Shown here: in pieces, positions 15,403-17,683 of the stretch
Position numbering within the stretch: position 1 is the first letter of the stretch
How the letters are laid out: every line of letters begins with the position of its first letter
Origin: an uncultured Eubacteriales bacterium
Lineage (GTDB): Bacteria; Bacillota; Clostridia; Lachnospirales; Lachnospiraceae
Assembly: GCA_900544525.1 (NCBI GenBank)
Contig: UQVN01000043.1
Coordinates: 1 to 17,683 of the forward strand
Length of the DNA stretch: 17,683 nucleotides
Direction: 5' to 3'
Position numbers and translations under genes: made by a program
Notes under the pieces: model-generated
What the model saw: the letters and a program-made list of their open reading frames with translations, nothing else
Database searches by the model: none
Told to the model about the DNA's origin: nothing

Positions 15403-15431
15403 TTTTCAGCTCTGGAATTTTGTGCTAAAAT
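15403..15431 (+). promoter_or_regulatory. Promoter of the dipeptidase gene
   Basis: TTTTCA (15403-15408) and TAAAAT (15426-15431) are 17 bases apart, with TG at 15423-15424 making an extended -10. The start would be near 15437, giving a leader of about 140 bases before the ATG at 15578. Within that leader an ORF of 44 codons (ATG 15447, stop ending 15581) overlaps the dipeptidase start. Confidence 0.5.
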
Positions 15432-15577
15432 AAGAAAGAAATAAAAATGATTACAACATGTATTTCGTTTGTTATCGTATGTAAGAACAAGAATATTTTT
15501 TACGTGAAAAGCTCATACAGGATGCTTTTTAGCGTTAGATTCTTGATGATAAATCACTTAGAAAAAGAGGTAAGAAA

Positions 15578-17038
15578 ATGAAACGAGTATTAGAAGGTCT
15601 TGCACCAGCAAGAGTATTTGAAATTTTTGAAGATTTAACACAGATTCCTCATGGTTCTGGCAATGTAAAGCAAATCAGTGATTACTGTGTCAATTTTGCA
15701 AAAAATCTTGGATTACAAGTGAGACAAGATGAATTTTTAAATGTCATTATTGTAAAAGAAGCATCTGCTGGATATCCAAGCGATAAAACAGTTATGATTC
15801 AAGGACATATTGATATGGTTTGTGAAAAAAATCAAGATAATCCAATCAATATGGAGACAGATCCATTAAATATTGGAATCGATGGAGATTGGATTCATGC
15901 GAATGGAACAACATTAGGTGGTGATGATGGAATTGCTGTTGCCTATGCACTTGCAATTTTAGAAGATAACACATTAGAACATCCAAGACTTGAAGTTGTT
16001 TTAACAACCGATGAAGAAACAGGAATGGATGGAGCAGTGGGACTTGATGTGTCTGATTTAAAAGCGGAATATATGATTAATGTGGATTCTGAAAGAGAAG
16101 GCGAGATTTTAACAAGCTGTGCTGGTGGAAATAAGTCAAAAACACATTTACCAATTCAAAGAGCGTCTGTAAAAGGGGAAGTGATGGAAATCGCGATCCG
16201 TGGATTAAAAGGCGGTCATTCTGGGGATCAGATCCATACAGGAAGAGCAAACTCTAATATTGCCCTTGGAAGAATTCTCTATTCTCTTTTACCAATGGAT
16301 ATTCGTATTGTATCCATGGAAGGTGGATTAAAAGATAATGCAATTCCTAGAGAGGCACAGGCAGAAATCGTTGTGGATGCTAGCAAAGCAGACGAGTTAA
16401 AAGCAACGGTAGAAACTGTGACAAAAGAGTTACAGGCAGAGTTTGCCGTAACAGAACCAGAGCTTTCTGTTATCGTATCCAAAAAAGGAATTGATGAAAA
16501 AGAAGCCATGGATGCAGAAAGCACAAAACGTTCCGTTCGTTATTTATTCCATGTAATCAATGGAATTCAAACAATGAGTTTTGAAATTGAAAATCTTGTA
16601 GAAAGTTCCTTAAATTTAGGAGTTATGAGAACACTCGAAAACGAAGTGACTTACACGCATGCCATTCGCAGTTCTAAGGCTACATTAAAGGCAGTCATTA
16701 CGGAAAAAGTAGCGGATATGGCAAAACTTTTTGGTGGTTCTATTACAACAAGAGGGGATTATCCAGCATGGGAATATAAGAAAGATTCAAAGCTTCGTCA
16801 ACTTTTTATTGATAAGTATGAAGAGTTAACAGGGGAAAAACCTGAAGTGTGTGCGATTCATGCAGGTCTTGAATGTGGATTGCTTTCAGAAAAAATGCCA
16901 TATCTTGATATCGTTTCTATTGGACCAGATATGCAAGGAATTCACACACCAGAAGAACGTTTAAATATTTCTTCTACAAAAAGAGTATACGAATATTTAT
17001 TATTAACATTGAAGGATTTTTATAAATATTGTGAATAG
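15578..17038 (+). CDS. pepD: Aminoacyl-histidine dipeptidase (peptidase M20C)
   Basis: This cytoplasmic metallopeptidase of 486 residues hydrolyses dipeptides such as Xaa-His using two zinc ions. The metal and catalytic residues of the M20C family are visible: His77 and Asp79 (GHIDM), Asp116 in GGDDG as bridging ligand, the catalytic pair Glu146-Glu147 (DEETG), Asp170 (NVDSE) and His456 (GIHTPEE). A lid/dimerisation domain lies between about 190 and 400, with GLKGGHSGDQIHTGRAN at its start. Length matches the 480-490 residues usual for PepD. The start has AGAGGTAAG upstream. The stop lies 11 bases before the next start, so the membrane-protein gene downstream is probably co-transcribed. Its likely role is recycling of imported or internal peptides. 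Confidence 0.93.
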   Translation: MKRVLEGLAPARVFEIFEDLTQIPHGSGNVKQISDYCVNFAKNLGLQVRQDEFLNVIIVKEASAGYPSDKTVMIQGHIDMVCEKNQDNPINMETDPLNIGIDGDWIHANGTTLGGDDGIAVAYALAILEDNTLEHPRLEVVLTTDEETGMDGAVGLDVSDLKAEYMINVDSEREGEILTSCAGGNKSKTHLPIQRASVKGEVMEIAIRGLKGGHSGDQIHTGRANSNIALGRILYSLLPMDIRIVSMEGGLKDNAIPREAQAEIVVDASKADELKATVETVTKELQAEFAVTEPELSVIVSKKGIDEKEAMDAESTKRSVRYLFHVINGIQTMSFEIENLVESSLNLGVMRTLENEVTYTHAIRSSKATLKAVITEKVADMAKLFGGSITTRGDYPAWEYKKDSKLRQLFIDKYEELTGEKPEVCAIHAGLECGLLSEKMPYLDIVSIGPDMQGIHTPEERLNISSTKRVYEYLLLTLKDFYKYCE

Positions 17039-17049
17039 GAGATGTTCGT

Positions 17050-17683
17050 ATGGGAAAACGGTTTCGCGAGTATATAAAAAGTAAAGAAATGCTTTTTAGT
17101 ATCTATGCGATTAGCACAGCTTTTGTTGTGCTATTACTCATCTATTTCGTCATGAATTTAGATGTGATCTTCCAGTTTGTTAGAACAGGTATACACAATT
17201 TTTTTGGATTACGGCACCGATTTGGATCGGTGCCGTTGTTGCATGGCTTCTTGATCCCATTGTCACATGGTTAGAAAGGAAGTATTGTTTGCTCTTTAAG
17301 AAACAGATGGGATTGTGTAAAAAATGCCGAATAATTGCAGTGATTTCTACATGGCTAATTTTTGGAGGTTTGCTTATTTTCTTGCTCGCATTTTTTGTAT
17401 ATAGTATGAGTAAACAATTAAAAAGCGATGGTATGATGAGTATTAGCCGTGTTTTTTTCAGTTACTTTAAAAGTTTTTCGGAATCCTTAAAGGAAATGGA
17501 TGAAGGACTTTCTAAATTAAATTTAGGCGATGGATTTTTAGTAGGGCAGTTAGAGCAATTGCGAGGATTGGTGGAAGGAAATATACGGCAATTTTTTTCC
17601 AATATGATGATGCGTACAGTGAATTTCTCTGCCTATATGATAAAATTTGGACTTGGGATTATCGTTTCTATTTATTTTTTAAT
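17050..17683 (+). CDS. AI-2E family (PerM-like) membrane protein, split by a -1 frame change, 3' end outside window
   Basis: Translation from ATG 17050 (ribosome site AGGAGA, 17037-17042) gives a basic N-terminus and a transmembrane segment (about residues 14-38), then stops after 74 codons at TAG 17272-17274. The -1 frame from 17205 onward stays open for nearly 480 bases to the window end. It encodes WITAPIWIGAVVAWLLDPIV then TWLER, the conserved second membrane segment and following motif of AI-2E/PerM transporters, another membrane segment and an amphipathic linker. Joined at the seven T residues (17199-17205), the two frames make a normal family N-terminus of about 210 residues. The family includes proposed AI-2 exporters and sodium/proton antiporters; the substrate here is unknown. 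The break may be programmed frameshifting, a one-T sequencing error or a real mutation. An annotator ignoring the upstream part might start at ATG 17307. Confidence 0.7.
17199..17236 (+). promoter_or_regulatory. Candidate -1 ribosomal frameshift signal (slippery heptamer plus hairpin)
   Basis: T TTT TTT (17199-17205) sits in the X XXY YYZ register relative to the upstream frame, whose codons are AAT TTT TTT. After a 5-base spacer comes a perfect 11-bp stem (ACGGCACCGAT at 17211-17221 with ATCGGTGCCGT at 17226-17236) with a TTGG loop. A one-base backward slip moves translation into exactly the frame that encodes the rest of the protein. The geometry is that of known bacterial -1 frameshift sites; use in vivo is inference. 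Confidence 0.5.

Noticed and set aside
15147..15428. Open frame of 93 codons after the UPF0210 gene
   Set aside because: It runs through the terminator and the 17-bp inverted repeat, has no ribosome site and looks like translated non-coding DNA.
17211..17236. Reading the 11-bp hairpin in the transporter gene as a transcription terminator
   Set aside because: No T-tract follows the stem, and it lies inside a coding frame that continues for at least 440 bases.

Overview
The window looks like a chromosomal segment of a low-GC, strictly anaerobic Firmicute, most likely a butyrate-forming member of the Lachnospiraceae (Anaerostipes/Anaerobutyricum-like). The evidence is the AT-rich third codon positions, strong AGGAGG-type ribosome sites, the lactate-oxidation genes paired with a butyryl-CoA-dehydrogenase-like enzyme, and the zinc-finger/polA/coaE/MBL/ACT/UPF0210 order that I associate with that family. 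The genus is inference. I see no phage, insertion sequence, CRISPR array, tRNA or rRNA.

Region 1 (1-4434, + strand) is a lactate-use operon: lactate permease, FAD-linked D-lactate dehydrogenase and a short-chain acyl-CoA dehydrogenase. They follow one promoter with a FadR/LldR-type (GntR family) operator immediately downstream of its -10. The set resembles the lct cluster described for gut lactate-to-butyrate bacteria, but the EtfA/EtfB subunits and the regulator are not in the window. Region 2 (4637-8192, - strand) is a three-gene xanthine-dehydrogenase-family molybdenum hydroxylase (FAD, 2Fe-2S and Mo subunits) with overlapping genes. It converges on the lct operon across a shared bidirectional terminator. 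The FAD subunit starts at TTG.

Region 3 (8193-8724) is a 532-bp divergent intergenic stretch. It holds the xdh promoter, then a separate + strand promoter followed by about 200 bases that fold into several GC-rich helices (candidate non-coding RNA or palindromic repeat), then a second promoter. Region 4 (8725-15125, + strand) is housekeeping: a small zinc-finger membrane protein, DNA polymerase I, dephospho-CoA kinase, a terminator that overlaps the next promoter, a WalJ/YycJ-like metallo-beta-lactamase-fold protein, an ACT-domain protein and its UPF0210 partner, closed by a terminator.

Region 5 (15126-15577) is intergenic, with a second very long hairpin fused to the terminator and a promoter for pepD. 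Region 6 (15578-17683) is an aminoacyl-histidine dipeptidase followed by an AI-2E-family (PerM-like) membrane protein that runs off the window. The latter is split between two frames at a U UUU UUU heptamer. The heptamer lies in the register needed for -1 frameshifting and is followed, five bases later, by an 11-bp perfect GC-rich hairpin. This candidate programmed frameshift is the most interesting signal in the window. A one-base homopolymer sequencing error or a real disrupting mutation must be excluded first.
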